A stretch of 64,000 bases of DNA from Gonapodya prolifera JEL478 (Eukaryota; Monoblepharomycota; Monoblepharidomycetes; Monoblepharidales; Gonapodyaceae), in the NCBI GenBank assembly GCA_001574975.1, contig KQ965756.1:127160-191159 (forward strand), in the 5' to 3' direction. Below, one piece after another: positions 11,684 to 28,950 of this stretch (position 1 is the stretch's first letter; the number at the start of each line of letters is the position of its first letter). The notes below the pieces were generated by a model that was given only the letters and a program-made list of their open reading frames with translations, did not search any database and was not told where the DNA came from. The translations under genes and the position numbers were made by a program.

Positions 11684-12624
11684 TTACTGGACCTTTGGTT
11701 TGCCCCCGGTTTCTCCCAGAAGTTGCTGCGTGAACTGTATCACAACGGGAACCAAGAACAACCAAACCAAAAGTACGGCGAGAGCGGCAATTGCAATTGT
11801 CGGCATTGTAGAAAATGGAACACCTCCAAAATACAGTGCGTCTAGAGCTATGACGGTTTGGCGATACGATCGGTCCATCGCAAGTTGAAAACCGCACAAC
11901 CTTAAGGGACTCACCTGCACAGTACATCATCGATACGGGATAGTAGGATGACGGCACTGCCGGCACACGCACACCCGTATACGTCGCGTTGAGGGCAGCC
12001 ACTACCACGCTTTCGGCGTGAGCGGGAAGGGCGGCACCTTTCCAGGAACCCTCTGAACAAGCTCTCTCAAACTCAGCCCTCTCAACGAGAAAGAAACAAG
12101 CTTCGAAGACCGAGGGAGACTGCGGATCTTGCGAGATTCAATTTTTCACCAATGGCTCGAGAACGGCATCTGGGTGACTTACAGTAGCTGGATAGCTCAC
12201 CCGGAGCTCGAATTGCGCGTCCGGGTCAAGGCCGCTCAGTAGGTACCATCGGAAGGCACGCTCCGCGCTGGAAGACAAAGGCTGGCGGGGAACAATCGAC
12301 TCAAAGCAAAGCTCCTGGTACGGCGGTTGGAGTGCACGGGATGGTGAGCATCTGCAAACGACTTGTTCACAGATGTATTTGATAACCGAAGAAAAGGCCA
12401 ACGCACACATCATGTCGGATCGATTTAAATCCATCAAGCAGCAATCGCTTCCCCAGGACCAAGCAATGATCGTTGTTCGCGGATGTTGTGGATCGGTCTT
12501 CATTGAGTTCCCCAAGAGATCGCAGCTCAGACAGGGCAAACGGAAACTTGTAAACGTCACATCGAGAGGCTTTCAGGTAGAACGTGCAGAAAAGGAAGAG
12601 GATGAGCCATGAATGTCTAGACAT
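11684..12624 (-). CDS. Predicted secret-pathway type I membrane protein, unknown function
   Basis: Four exons join in phase (12624-12407, 12351-12183, 12119-11915, 11847-11684) to give 251 aa. The N-terminus MSRHSWLILFLFCTFYL is a signal peptide, with likely cleavage near residues 18-22. The middle is a lumenal or extracellular domain containing FRWYLLSGLDPDAQFELRVS. A single membrane helix follows near the C-terminus (TIAIAALAVLLVWLFLVPVV), and then a short tail of about 20 residues. The fold looks like a beta-rich lumenal domain anchored in the ER or plasma membrane. I do not recognise the family. The consistent phases and the signal/anchor pair make it a real gene. It is divergent from Prp43. 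Confidence 0.7.
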
Positions 12625-13005
12625 TCACCCTCGCTTTTGGTCAGCGAATGGCAGCCGCCATTGCTTCATGCAACCTTCCAAAATGCAAATACCACTGAAA
12701 AGGATTTCTAACCTGATCACTCAGTTTAAACCTATGTCCACGGACACGCGATAAGATGGGATAATAGCAGCTGGACCTGTGCTTGATCTCTTTGAAACAA
12801 GCAGGAGGACGCACGAGTTATTAGTGCAGACTTGAGTCCCCTGAGCCTGAAACGACATACAGAATATTCACATGGAATTACTTTAACGAATGCAAAAGAA
12901 GAAGAAGAAGAAGAAGAAGAAGAAGAGGAATGTGCGAGCTTGCTTTGCATTACTGTGGTCACTATCCACTGAACAAGAACAAAATTCGTTCGTGACTGCG
13001 CATCG
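12625..13005. promoter_or_regulatory. Divergent promoter region with a GAA microsatellite
   Basis: It separates the membrane-protein gene (-) from Prp43 (+). A run of about ten GAA triplets lies near 12897-12927. Purine-rich tracts often sit in fungal promoters, but no specific function can be claimed. Confidence 0.45.
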
Positions 13006-15878
<2,873 letters not shown>

Positions 15879-16037
15879 AGCTAGATACATCGCCACTATG
15901 TCGAGCAATGTTATTTGAATCCAATCTTTTAAACTTGGTTCAAGTTATGTGTTACCACCGTGAATGGAAGTTGACTGTTGTTCGTCAACGTATAATCAAT
16001 TGCGCACTCCGATTAGCCCATCCCGCCGATATTCCCC

Positions 16038-17099
16038 ATGAGCTCTCTAACTGCGAAACAGAGTCCGCGAAGAAACAGGCCAGGGATAAGAGCAGAGGTG
16101 AGCGCCAAGTGTCCCCAGTGAGGGCAAACCACTGGAGTCTTGCTTCGTTCCGGTTCCACGATCGCATTGATGCTTTATGCACACATTTTAGGATTGGTGC
16201 TCATGGTCTACTCCTCCGCTCGAAGAAATGGATACCACTCTTGCGTTTCAGCAGCTCATTCAATCGAGGGTGCGCTCCGACCCTACAGACATCGAAGCCA
16301 TTCTCCAACCACCGGAGAGTACGGATGAAGCGGCATGGCAGTACGAGCAACTGAGGCAGATTTGCCTGGAGCTTAACAGTCTGGTGACCCTGCTGGAACA
16401 GGAGTGCACCTACGAAACTTGTCCGGAAATGAAAGCCGACGAATGGCAGTACCTGTGCGCTGCACATCCAAGTCCTCAACCTGTGAGTAACTAATGTTTG
16501 TGGAGCCGTGTGGTGGATGAAGCACGATGTTTGTAATGGTGGATTGGAGGAACAAGTGATGTCCATAGACGAAGGACTTGTTTACGATGAGCCATACATA
16601 AGGGACGAGGACGAATTGAAGAGAAATTCCAAGCTGGCTCGATAGGCTGACCTTGCCCTACGTTCGCAAGTGCTGCGCGATAGATTATATCATGCACACT
16701 CTCGATGGTGCCACTGCACTTCTCAACTCGCACAGACACTTTCCAAGCAGGTGCGTAACGTACAATAGTTTCTAGTTGCTAAGCATCTCACCTGAGTTGT
16801 TGCTCGTGACAGGGTATCTATTCCAGAACCCTCGATTAAACAATTCCAAAATATTGCTCGTCGGCTATATCGTGTGTTTGCACATGCGTGGTTCTCCCAT
16901 CGGGAGATCTTCCTTGAATCGGAGGTAAGGGCTCCCTCGCCATCACGATGTTGCCATGCTGTGTTCATGAAGTTCACTAACCGGACAGTCTGAGCATCAC
17001 CTTTATGCGAGATTCCTCCGTTTCTCGACGACGCAGTATAAATTGGTACCAGAGCAGCTTTCAATAATACCTGCAGACGCTTTAGAGGCAGGACGATGA
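16038..17099 (+). CDS. MOB4/phocein, STRIPAK complex subunit
   Basis: MOB4 is the Mob-family member of the STRIPAK kinase/phosphatase complex, which acts in cell polarity, septation and Hippo-like signalling. Five exons (16038-16097, 16192-16482, 16671-16750, 16813-16924, 16989-17099) give 217 aa, the usual length. Phocein-specific features are [10 protein letters not shown] at the N-terminus, [14 protein letters not shown], the Mob zinc-site cysteines within [13 protein letters not shown], and the histidines in [15 protein letters not shown]. The stretch [17 protein letters not shown] is also diagnostic. The start was chosen because it restores the known N-terminal motif one intron upstream. 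The second intron (16483-16670) is long for this genome. Confidence 0.93.
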
Positions 17100-17252
17100 A
17101 TAGATTTCATTCCCTCGAAACTTTCTCGTGACCACAGTCCGTTACAGAAAAGGGACGTCAGCTCTTCCCCTTCTTTCCCCGGCTATCCTCGTGAGCCAGT
17201 CTTTCCCACACAGAGCACAACACTGGTGATGAGGTAAACGTGCCTGCCTTAC

Positions 17253-18502
17253 ATGCGATCGAATCGCAAGGATGCGCAAAACTCAACGACGTGCTCCAGC
17301 AATTTCCTGAATGTTTCTCTGCGAGTCGTCAAAGCAAACAACCTTCGTATCGGTGATATAAGGACATCAGATCCGTATGTAATTGGCAAATTCGTCACGA
17401 TTGCGGCTGCAGGCTTTCGCACAGCAACAATGCACAACACACTGTCGCCGGTATATGATGTGACGGAAACGTGGGAGTTCTCCGACATCCCATCAATGTG
17501 CGAGATACAGTTCAAGTTGTATGACAGAGATCTCGGGATGGAGGAGGACGATTTTCTTGGCGAATGCTCCTTAGCACTTCAAAAGACACAGGGGACTCAA
17601 TCTTTCACCATCCCAGTGATTTGGAACAAAAAACAGTGTGGAACATTGACAGTGGAAATCGTTGCGCAGCCTGTTGTTGGGCTTCCTGCTGCACCTCCCA
17701 GGCGATCAAGCACAGTCCACTTTAATCGTTTTGATTCGGTGCCAGTGGGACTGGCGACGAATACAAAGACAAGCGCGTCCGCGACGAACCCTTTTGGAGC
17801 GGTGTTTTCGTGTTGGGAAATCGAACTAAACAGGATTGAACGGTCACCCCTTCAGTTGTTCCCTTGGAATAAAAACTATCCGCCCGGCCAGAAGATCTAT
17901 TCGGATACACCTTCTGCTCGTCTTGTTCGTATGATGGTCCACAAAGAACATTTGGTGCTGTACCACCGTCGGGGAGATGAAGCCCACACGAATCGTGGAT
18001 TGGTGGTCGACGGCGCGGACTTCTTCCGGATAATCAACTATGGAAAGCGGCGAAACGTATCCCGCGTTTTCACTTACGTCGTTGTGGATGCTCCAGATGC
18101 CGGTGGACCTTTCTTCCGATTTTCGGAAACTGGAACTACATTTATGAAGGACTTTGCTAGCAAGCACGCTGTTCACGCGGACGCTGCAACAGAGGTACGA
18201 GCTGCGGGAGAGTTTGTTGTTGTCGACAAGGGTGAGGAGCGTGTCGGGGGAGAGACAGATCGGTATGAGCTTGTTCTTGACAATGCCAGTGGAACCTTTT
18301 CACCAGATGTTGGTGGCGTGGAACGACTTGTAAGTGCTATGTCAGTCCGTTTCTTGCACCAACTTCAGTTTATGTAAATACCCAGGCACTAATTCTTCAA
18401 GCAATGCTTCCAGGACTACGGGTTTCAGCGTACGGCTACTATGATGAACGCCTTGCGGACATTAAGAAACCAATCGCGGAAGAGTCCAATAAGCAGCCGT
18501 AA
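17253..18502 (+). CDS. C2-domain protein, probable lipid/calcium binding
   Basis: Two exons (17253-18329, 18386-18502) give 397 aa. Residues about 18-140 form a C2 domain: LNVSLRVVKANNLRIGD, SDPYVIGKF, LSPVYDVTETWEF and LYDRDLGMEEDDFLGE. The acidic residues in the last two loops are those that bind calcium in C2 folds. The C-terminal half contains YELVLDNASGTFSPDVGG and LILQAMLPGLRVSAY; I recall a similar segment in fungal and protist C2 proteins but cannot name the domain. No membrane segment or signal peptide is seen. It probably docks on membranes. The 3' end is 172 nt before GAPDH on the same strand. Confidence 0.72.
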
Positions 18503-18674
18503 ATTATACACTCGCAGATTACTGGGCCTATTATAGAATTTTTATTTATGCTCGTGGGTCAATCAGATCCCGGTGGCGCAGCTCGCGTTCCGTGTCAGAG
18601 ACCTGAGTTGGTGGTGAATCACCCCTGCCCTTCCAACCAAATTCAATTCACACTCCTCACATCTCTAAGCCGTA

Positions 18675-20244
<1,570 letters not shown>

Positions 20245-20412
20245 TGCGCAATTTATTGTCCAAATGTTTGAATACAAAGGAAGACTTCAATTGAATCGCC
20301 TTGCTTCGGTCAGGCGTCCGCTCACATGAATGAGAATGAGTTCGCCCGTGCGAGAGGCAAAGCATCAACTTGCTGGCGCACTCATATCCGACGCGCGAAG
20401 GGTCGCTGTTCG

Positions 20413-23343
20413 ATGACAGGATCCGTGTGCGCGTTGCTCTGTCTCCTCACAACTCTACTCTCCGTGGAAGCGATCTCGCAAAGTGAGTTTGATTCGACCG
20501 ACGCTACGCGGCGCGGATTACGTGCATGTGGAGTGGTTTGCTTGCACATCGCGTATGAGAGACCCTTCCTGACTTTCGCAATATTATCACGGGAACCGAT
20601 TCCGTCCTGATTCGTAGGCCAGCTGAACAATCTTTTGTCGGCCTACTCAATCGCAACCATCACCCGGGCCACTGCACCCAGAAAACGTGATCTGTTGGGC
20701 AGCCCAATCTTGGATGGGACCCAAACCTTTACTGCTCATGTACATATTGGGCAAAAATCATCTACACCGAGTAATTTCGCTCGCTCGTGGGAGTTGATTG
20801 TCGACTTGGAGCGCAACTTACACCTGATTGGTCACCTGAACTTGGGTCCTGCGACCATGGTGTATGCCGGTGCTGTGAGAGGCCTCCCTGGCTCCAGTGC
20901 TCGGCTCACGCATGTGCACGGCGACCTATTTGAAGGAAGCATACATATTCCTCCTCAGTTATCACCTGGACGGCTTACCGGACTGGTTTCCGAATCTAGT
21001 CCTACCAACCTTTTTGTTGAGCACCTCGACCAAAGTGAACTGATGGTAATTTACCGGGAGCAGGATCTTACCCATAAAGTTGGGCTCGGTCCTCGAATGA
21101 AGACGAATCGAAATGAAACTGGAGTGAATTGCGGCCCTACTCCTCGTGGACCTACTTGGAACCCACCTCCGCCACCACAGTCCTTTTCCTTGGCGTCAAC
21201 AACATCTCAAGTGGCATCTTATAGTTTTGCTTCCGCCCCTCGACCACCCTGGAGTGGACGTGACTGTCCGCTTGCGATTATAGCCGATTCTTCTTTCCGA
21301 GCACGGTACGGCAGCAGTGCTGAAATGAAGATACTCAGCATTCTCAACGATGTCGACGCTATTTACAAGAGAGAGTTTGACGGTGAGGTCACTGACGTGC
21401 TTTATTGGCGGCGTTGCAGACTCAATCGATGTGTTTCTTCCAGTTGGTTTACCTATCGTCTATCTTGCGGTGTTGTCCAAAGAAACAAATATCACTGGGC
21501 TAGCTGCCTCTTCTAGCACCATTTCGAACCTTTTGGATGGGTTCTCTTTATCCGTACGGGTTGGCGCCCTCCCGAACGCCACATCTCTCCTGCGCAAGAA
21601 ACCTTGTTTGTTCCACCTCTTTACATTCCAAGACTTTTCACCGACGTTGGGCCTTGCATGGACCGGGTCATCGAACACAAACGGCGGCATCTGTGCAACA
21701 TCTGGCTTCAATACTGGCGTTTCAACGTCGGTACTGTACAGCTCTTCTCTGAGCAGGGCAGGTTGGATCACGACTGTCGCACATGGTTAGAAAATATGTC
21801 TTCACCGACATTCTGATTGTTAAAGTGACGTTTCCCATCTTCTCAGAGATCGGCCATGGGTTTGGAAGTGACCATGATGGAGCACACGGAACAAACCCGC
21901 CCGGGAATCCTCCGGAATGTACACCACATGGCGGTGAGACGTGCTACATTTCTCCATAAGCTCGTCATTTACAAATTTATTTGTTTGCAGCGCCCTTTGT
22001 TATGTATTCCACCATTGCGCCCTCTCCAAACTCGCAAACGTTCTCATCATGTTCCACCTTTCTCATCAAGAAGTTCCTCACTGAAAGAGCCACGTGCTTT
22101 GTTCCACGATACAACGTCACTTCCCTGACGAGCACTCTCCCGGCAGCCGATGCCTCTACGTCTGGACTCGTGGACCAGTGCCAAAGCATGTCTTCATTGC
22201 TACCAAACGCTCCTCCAAACGGATACACTGACTGTCCTTTGCAATATCTCACCAGCGACTTTCTGTGCCACCTGGCATGTTTGAGCCCAACGTCTCCGAA
22301 TTCTGGTCAGTGCATAACATGGGTGGTGGGAAAACCTCAAGTTCCGCTGAACAAGACGGATGGCACCCCTTGCGACCCGGATGAACGTGACCCATCACTT
22401 GTCTGTCTCAACGGTATCTGTCAGAGGGACACTCGACCTTACACATGCGATCCGAAGAAACCGTGTTGCGACGCGTACGGTACACTCAGGCCGGCTACTT
22501 TCCGTTGTCGAAAAGCGCCTTTTGGTAACAATTGTCGCGACGATGATTTCTGCACCGGGACCTCCGACGACTGTCCTTTCAACGTTGATCCTCCGGGAAC
22601 ATCGTGTAACGACAATGGTATGTGCGGGTCTGGATACGACTTTGGGGTCTGCGTGTCGAAAGATCAAGCACCTGCCTCGGCTTCAAATGGGATGCAAGTG
22701 TCTCTTCGGTCGAACCTCACACCTGGGAGCGTGTGCGGCAATGTCACTTGTGCAGCAACTGACGTCTGCATTCCAATTTCTCAGAAACTCGAATGTGTTC
22801 GCCTTTTACCAGAGTCATGCCGGTACCTATGTCAATTTACTGATGGTGCTGAAGTTTCGAGAAATTCCTCCTCTTCTTGCTCCTGCGATTCCTCGTGTTC
22901 TATGCACAAGTCCTGCTGCAGTGATTATGAGAGCTGGTGTTTGCCGGCGGAGGGAGTTTCAAGCTCTATTCAAGATACTTCGTGGTGGAATACAAGAACA
23001 ATTGCCATTGTCGGGGGAGCTTCTGGGGCTGGAGTGCTGCTGTTTGCTGCAATCGTGTTGATATTACTTGCAGTGAAGCGACGTCGAAACAACGTTGTTG
23101 GAGTAGAAACGACCAAACGGGACGGGAAGAAAGTGAGTAACTTTAACAAATTCGACAATCCTTCACAGTGTCGTAACGCCAAAGTATTCGAAGACGGGAA
23201 CCACCCCCAACGCTGGGGGTGATGAACCAAAGATTATCATCTCCACAACTGCCGAGCTTCTTCCAGTGTCACCGGAAAGCTCTTCGGATTCCATGAGCCA
23301 CGCCTTGCAATCCGGCGAGACCATTGGCTCCCCGGACGTTTAG
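20413..23343 (+). CDS. ADAM-family zinc metalloprotease with somatomedin-B-like domain and membrane anchor
   Basis: Six exons (20413-20482, 20618-21382, 21444-21785, 21847-21933, 21991-23132, 23194-23343) give 851 aa. Order of parts: signal peptide (SVCALLCLLTTLLSVEA), a propeptide-like region, a reprolysin-type metalloprotease with the zinc site HEIGHGFGSDHD and the Met-turn PFVMYSTIAP, a cysteine-rich disintegrin-like region (CRDDDFCTGTSDDCPFNVD), then a somatomedin-B-like module (about CRYLC.. CSCDSSCSMHKSCCSDYESWC, paired cysteines), a membrane helix (TIAIVGGASGAGVLLFAAIV) and a short cytosolic tail. ADAMs shed or cut surface proteins. The zinc-binding motif is split by an intron between the first His and Glu. 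All phases agree. The protein is likely active, on sequence grounds only. Confidence 0.88.
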
Positions 23344-23639
23344 AAACAAAATACTGAGTAATTCGTCTGGATAGTGCTGTTACATGAAATGCTACAAATT
23401 ATTGGAATTATGTAATGTATTGGGGCTGTGCCAAAATCGGGTACGTAAAAAAAAATGCAAAAGCATTACATAATTATGCGTAAAATCTATGTAAGCAAGC
23501 AAAAATTTATGAGTTTTTGTGCACGAAAGTGTGATTGGCAGACTTACTTCTTGTTGATTAAGAAAAGAAGCAAGTTTAGATTGACTCTTGCGACTTCAAA
23601 AAGTGTGATGACTTGAATTCCGTCATACTGGGGATGTTG
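23344..23639. other. Convergent 3' region between ADAM and IQGAP genes
   Basis: It is AT-rich, with a run of nine A near 23449 and several ATTATGTAAT-like words, as expected for two facing 3' UTRs. No gene is seen. Confidence 0.5.
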
Positions 23640-26600
23640 TTAGCCACGGAAATGCAAGATCCATTCTTCGTGGCTCACCTGATCCTGAAGTAAATCGTCC
23701 AGGCGGAGTTCCATCTGTTCTGCTACTTTCACCCCCAGGAGTGTGGCGTCAACCTTGAACACGCCTGGTTCGTCGGACGATAATACAAGTGTCACCTGAC
23801 CAAATCTGAAAGTCGGGGTAAGCTCTCTCGAACAGGGCCGGTCCGGTTTTGTGGCACTCACTGCTTCGGTGAAATACCATCCAGTTCAACAAGAACCCCT
23901 TTCTGTTTTAAATCTTCTGCTGAATACTTGAACGAGCCAAACTGAGGCACTGCACCCTGCTTTTGCAGATCTCGCATGTGCCAAAACTGTTTGGTGAACA
24001 GTTTCGGTCGCTTGACGTTACGTCTGAAACAGAAATCAAGGTTGCTTAATCAAGCGTGAATCCAAAGCCCATCGAAGAAGAACTCACCCTTTTTTGCTGC
24101 TCAGCTGTTTCATGCATGCGTTTATGTAGTCTTGGAAGCTTTTAATTTGTTCACTAAGGTACTTCCCTTTCGCCTCGAGAACAGCCAGAGTTTCCCTTGC
24201 GCGCTCAAGTTCGAGTCGCCTCTGCGCCCGACGTCGATGTTTGTTGAGAATATCCTGGATATTTCAAAGTTGTACACCAGTTGGACGACGCTACTTCCTC
24301 AAAAAATAAAGTAATCTCACCTTGGCGATTTCGTTGAGGAGAGCTTGATAGTTGTTTGCTTTACTGCATCTCCCTGCATCAGCGAGTCTCTGAATGTCCC
24401 GCAACGCAGCCTCTTTCAGCGCTGCAAAGGTGAGACCAGCCATCACTTCTGTGCTTCCGTTCACTGAACCGCTTCCATTCACATCGCGAGCCTGGCTTCC
24501 CAAGAACTGCTCCTTGCTTGCGTTGGCCCGAAAAACATCTGACTGACTATTCCGAATATCTCCACTCTGACTCTTGGTCATATCCAACTTAGATTTACTG
24601 CCACGTCGATTTTTGCTTAAACTGCTTTGCGAAGCATTCGGAAGGTTCTCATTGGACGTCCCAGGCGTTGCTTCACTTCCCTTTCGTCGTGCTTCCCTGG
24701 CGGTCTCTTGTGCTTGCTTCTGCAACTTATGCTCAAATACCGTTTGGGTACGTGCAAGCTCCTTCTCTTGAAGCCACAAACTTCGCCACTTAGATTCTTC
24801 CAGTGTTCCGGTTGGTTTCTCAAGAAGGTCCACGAGGTCTCTCCCCGATTGGATACGGACAATCAGAGCAATTTTTCGCTTCGCGTCGAGCCAGAGTTTG
24901 TTTAGTGCCTTCTCTTGCTCTAAAGCGCGAGTTAGATGATCTTGCTTTGAAAATCACGAAAGATCACTCGTAACTCACCGTTTGCAGTCGGTGCAAATCT
25001 GTTGACAAGTTGTAAACTGATGGTGTTTTTACCAGTGTCCGCATCAGATACACTTGGAGCGGGCCCAAGCTCAGATAAGATAAGTGCTAATGGATCCTCG
25101 GTCTTTCCAGCGACATCATGGATGTAGTCAGTAAGAGTGCGCTGTATTTGGAAAATCTCGCGAGGGCTTATGTAAATGACAGGCTATGAGAAAATCGACC
25201 TCAGTATCAACCAGCCAGGGCTATAACGTGTTGATTCCATTACCTTGTGTGTCGTTGCCATATCACGAAATTCGTCAATTTTGTAGTAATCCTCGGCAGG
25301 CATAACACTGCAAGCTAAACGTGGAGAACGAAATAAAAAGGAGGACTTAGATGTCAAAACAGCAATTCGTGCTCTCACCATCTACGAAAAACGCAGCAAA
25401 CCTTCCACTCGATGCTTTTATATATTCGTTGAGGGGGAGAAGCCATGGGTTGTCATCCCCAACAAGACGTCCCGTGGACATCATATGGAGCAGCTTGGCG
25501 ATTTCTGCCAAATTCTTTCGCTGGTTTGGATCCACTACTCCCTCCACAACATCGAAAGCCTCCGGAGCGCTTTCAAACAAAAGTCCACATCTGAGACGAG
25601 CTGTAATCGACGGTGGATAAACACAAAGTCACTTACCAGATCGCTGGGTTCATGTACCTATAATAGAGGAGGTTCCCGATAATCTTTGTTATCTCGGCGC
25701 TGGACCCGAACTTCTTCTCAAGGGCGCCTTTTAATTCCTTGGCTATAAACCGAATGCCGAATGGCATTTTGTCCAATGACCGAACGATGGCATCAAGGAA
25801 CCTTTGAGTGAGTTCTTTGAGCTTCTGAAGATCTTCAGGTGACCAGGTGTGAATGACGTTGAACTACACAAAGCTGAGCGTTCCTGGCATTCAACTCACG
25901 TTTAACGTAAACATCCCTCGTTTCTTCATCCTTCAGTGCGTCTTTGGCAGTTGCATTGTAGCTTCTCTTGGATTTCTCACCCGTTTTGGACTCTTCCTGT
26001 TGAATTAACATCTTGTAAATACCGACTGGATCTGTCTCAAGATCTAGATATGGTATCGCCAGAATATCATGGATAAGCGGCCGGAGAAGGTCACCAAGGA
26101 AGCGCCGCTCTTTGGCACCTCTGAACAAAGCGGAAAGATCCCGAATTACATAATTTCGGTAACAATTTGAGACAAAATCAAGTCCCACCTCGTGTAGTGC
26201 AAGATGAGCTTGACGAAGAACGGATTGACTTTCCAGTATTCGTCCACGGACGAAATGTCATCTACTTCATACTTGATTGACAGCTGTTGAATCGGAGAGT
26301 TATTATCACTACTACGGGTCCCATCAACACAATGTCACATACTTTTATCAAATTGAGGAGCATATACTCTTCCCGCTCGTTCTGTGCGTACCCATATAGT
26401 GCCATCACTGTTCCCTCTAGGAACGCATTGAAGCTCGCTCCTTGCGTTTTGTTCAACAGCATCATAAGCCGAGCAAGATAATCTGGGTGCGTTTGTAGCA
26501 AGTAGAACAGATTCCCGTAAAGTGTAAGCTTTGCCCTGGATTCTTTGTCGCCGCTCTTGCCAGAGAAAAGGTTTTCACGACTGGCGAGAAGTCGTCCTTG

Positions 26601-28950
26601 CGATTCAGAAAGTGACTTGGCGGCTTTTTTGTTGCGTCGTGCAAGAACATCGTCCAGAGAGATGCGATTTCGGACCAAGAGTGATATCTTGACGTCCAGT
26701 TCATTCACTTCCGATTCAAGGTGAGCATTCTCTCTGATGCGAAGAATAATAAGTTGACGTAACCGCTCAAGTTCTTGGGAAGGGCAATAACAATTGGTGC
26801 GACACATTTAGTTTCGAGTTATTGCCCGAATTCGGCCATGCGTACCAAGTTCCTCATCGAAATCCGCACTTGTATCATCAACAAGACCTGCAAATGTGTG
26901 CAGCGCTTCTACTGATGGGTTATCAATGTTTTCTGCAGACAACGAGATGGTATGTTGTTTACAGTGGGGTGCAAACGTCGCAGCCACGACTCACTCAAGC
27001 CTTGATACGCTCTCCTCGCTTTGACTCCCTTCCACCAGCTCTGTAGAATGATTGCCTGCGGCTCGCACCGAGCCAGCCGCTCGAGCATTTCCCAGTAGTT
27101 TCGCCGGGCCATTCTTCCCCTCTGTATTGCCTGAACCTGAGCAATTCTGTGCTCATTCACGGAGAACCAAAGTTGTCGCTCACGCTCGGCGCGGAGACGA
27201 GCACGCTCAGCAGACTCTCGTCGAAGACGCTCCTTCTCCCTCGCTTCTTCTTCCCGACGTCGCACCTCTTCCTCGAGTCGTATCCGTTCCTCCTCTTCTC
27301 TTCGCTTGCGCTCTTCTTCTTCCTTTCTTCGCTTCTCTTCGACTCTTCTTTTTTCCTCACGGACTTGAGCGGCCGCCATCCTTCCCTTCCATCCCCTTGC
27401 TGCAGCCTGAACTTTCACAACACTGTCTTCCCTCTCATTGAACCATCGACGGCGCTTCTCCTCCTCTGTCTCCACGGGCGCGGCTGATGACAATTCTTTG
27501 GCAAGACTTGATTCCACTGTGCCGAAGGACGGTAGAGGCACAGAGTTGGCAGCAATAGCCGTTGTCGTTTCGGAGAGCTCATCAGCTGAAAGGAGTCATA
27601 TGGCATCAAATAGACATGGAGAAAAGTCTCGAGGACAACACGTACCAGTAAATTGGAGCTGTCCGACAAGATTCTTAATCCGGGGTGCGATACCGCGCTT
27701 TGCCAAAAGGTGACTAATGCAACGAGTCCGCGTAAACGCTCGTTATCTCAAGGCATAAGGACGAACCAGAGGGCACCTCACCTGAGGGCGTGAATGCAGT
27801 AAACTACTTTCGGGAAGTTCTTCAGATCATACAAGTCCGTCAGTTCAAAGACGAAGATCTGTGGCGGGAGACGCGGTGTGCCCAAGGTTCATTTGGACAA
27901 AGAGATACAGATGACTCGAGACTTCACTCACTTCCGGCAAGCCCATCTTTCTACATGACGCAAAGAAGAAGTTGATGTTGTCCGAGTGCCTAAAGTGCAG
28001 TCTGGACGTGTCCTCATACACTCGACCAACCACCTCTGGCGAGAGACGGCGAGCCACGTGAGCGAGCGCAATTCCGTTACGTAGAGATTCGGCGAGGGAG
28101 ACGATAGGTGGGAGGGGCACTTGGGTCGGTGGGAGAAGGAACTCGAGCCAGCTACGTACATGGAATCGAAGGTGAGTATTTTGCTCTACAATCAGTGCGA
28201 GCACTTGGACCATTGCTCCCTAATTCAACTCACTCTTTCGCTTCTCCGACGTGGCACAAGTACTCGTACGCCTGCAAGTGTTCGCGCTCCACGTCCATCC
28301 ACGTTCCGCTTTTGGCACCTCCCGCGGCGGCTGGACCAACAACACCTGGGACGGCAGGCAACGCGGAAGTGGAAACGCCTGGTGCCGCGGCAAGCGTGGG
28401 AATGGAAGCGGTGAGGGAGTTGGAAGATGGATGATCGTGCTTGCGGAGGCGAACGCGGTCATGGAGACCTATTGATGCGAATAAAAGCGAAAAGAATGTG
28501 TTAAAACGGGTATAAAATGGTGAGTGTCCCTTGACACCGGAGTTTCCCCGAATTGGGCTCGTCCTTCAATTCCATTATCAAAATCCACGTCCACGAAACA
28601 AATTTACAAATCATTTGGTAGAATATTTTGTCGTGATCAAACAGCAAGTGGTTTGACGCGTGATATCTGTGTGCAACAGTCTCTCCTCCATTGCGAAAGT
28701 AGGCCATTGCGATAAAAACTGCGCTTTATCTCAACAGTCCGCCTGCAAACGTACCCATCACTTCATTCGAGTCGTCTGCTTGAATGCCGACGCGAGCTGC
28801 AGTCCCATCCATCGGTGCATCGGCTCTTCGGGCGAACATCCCCTGTTCCGAACGCTGCTTTGTTGGAGAGCCTGGTGGATGTTCCAAGCCAGCTGATGGC
28901 AGTGGCGGTACCGTTGGCATCGCGAGCCCGATTGGAGAGCGCGTCGCCAT
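23640..28950 (-). CDS. IQGAP-type scaffold (CH, IQ, RasGAP-like, RasGAP-C)
   Basis: IQGAPs link calmodulin, Cdc42/Rac and actin and organise the cytokinetic ring in fungi. The first exon is inferred at 28950-28755 (MATRSPIGLAMPTVPPLPS..), joining in phase to 28468-28234. The CH domain follows (WMDVEREHLQAYEYLCHVGE, then LEFLLPP and RNGIALAHVARRL). Three IQ motifs lie near 26990-27430 (VVKVQAAARGWKGRM, IAQVQAIQRGRMARRNYW, AIILQSWWKGVKARRAY) after a charged coiled coil. The GAP-related domain spans about 26800-25300 (TLYGNLFYLLQTHPDYLARL, NCYRNYVIRDLSALF), and the RasGAP-C region about 24830-23640. Internal exon joints were not all resolved, so the exact protein length is open. Confidence 0.88.
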
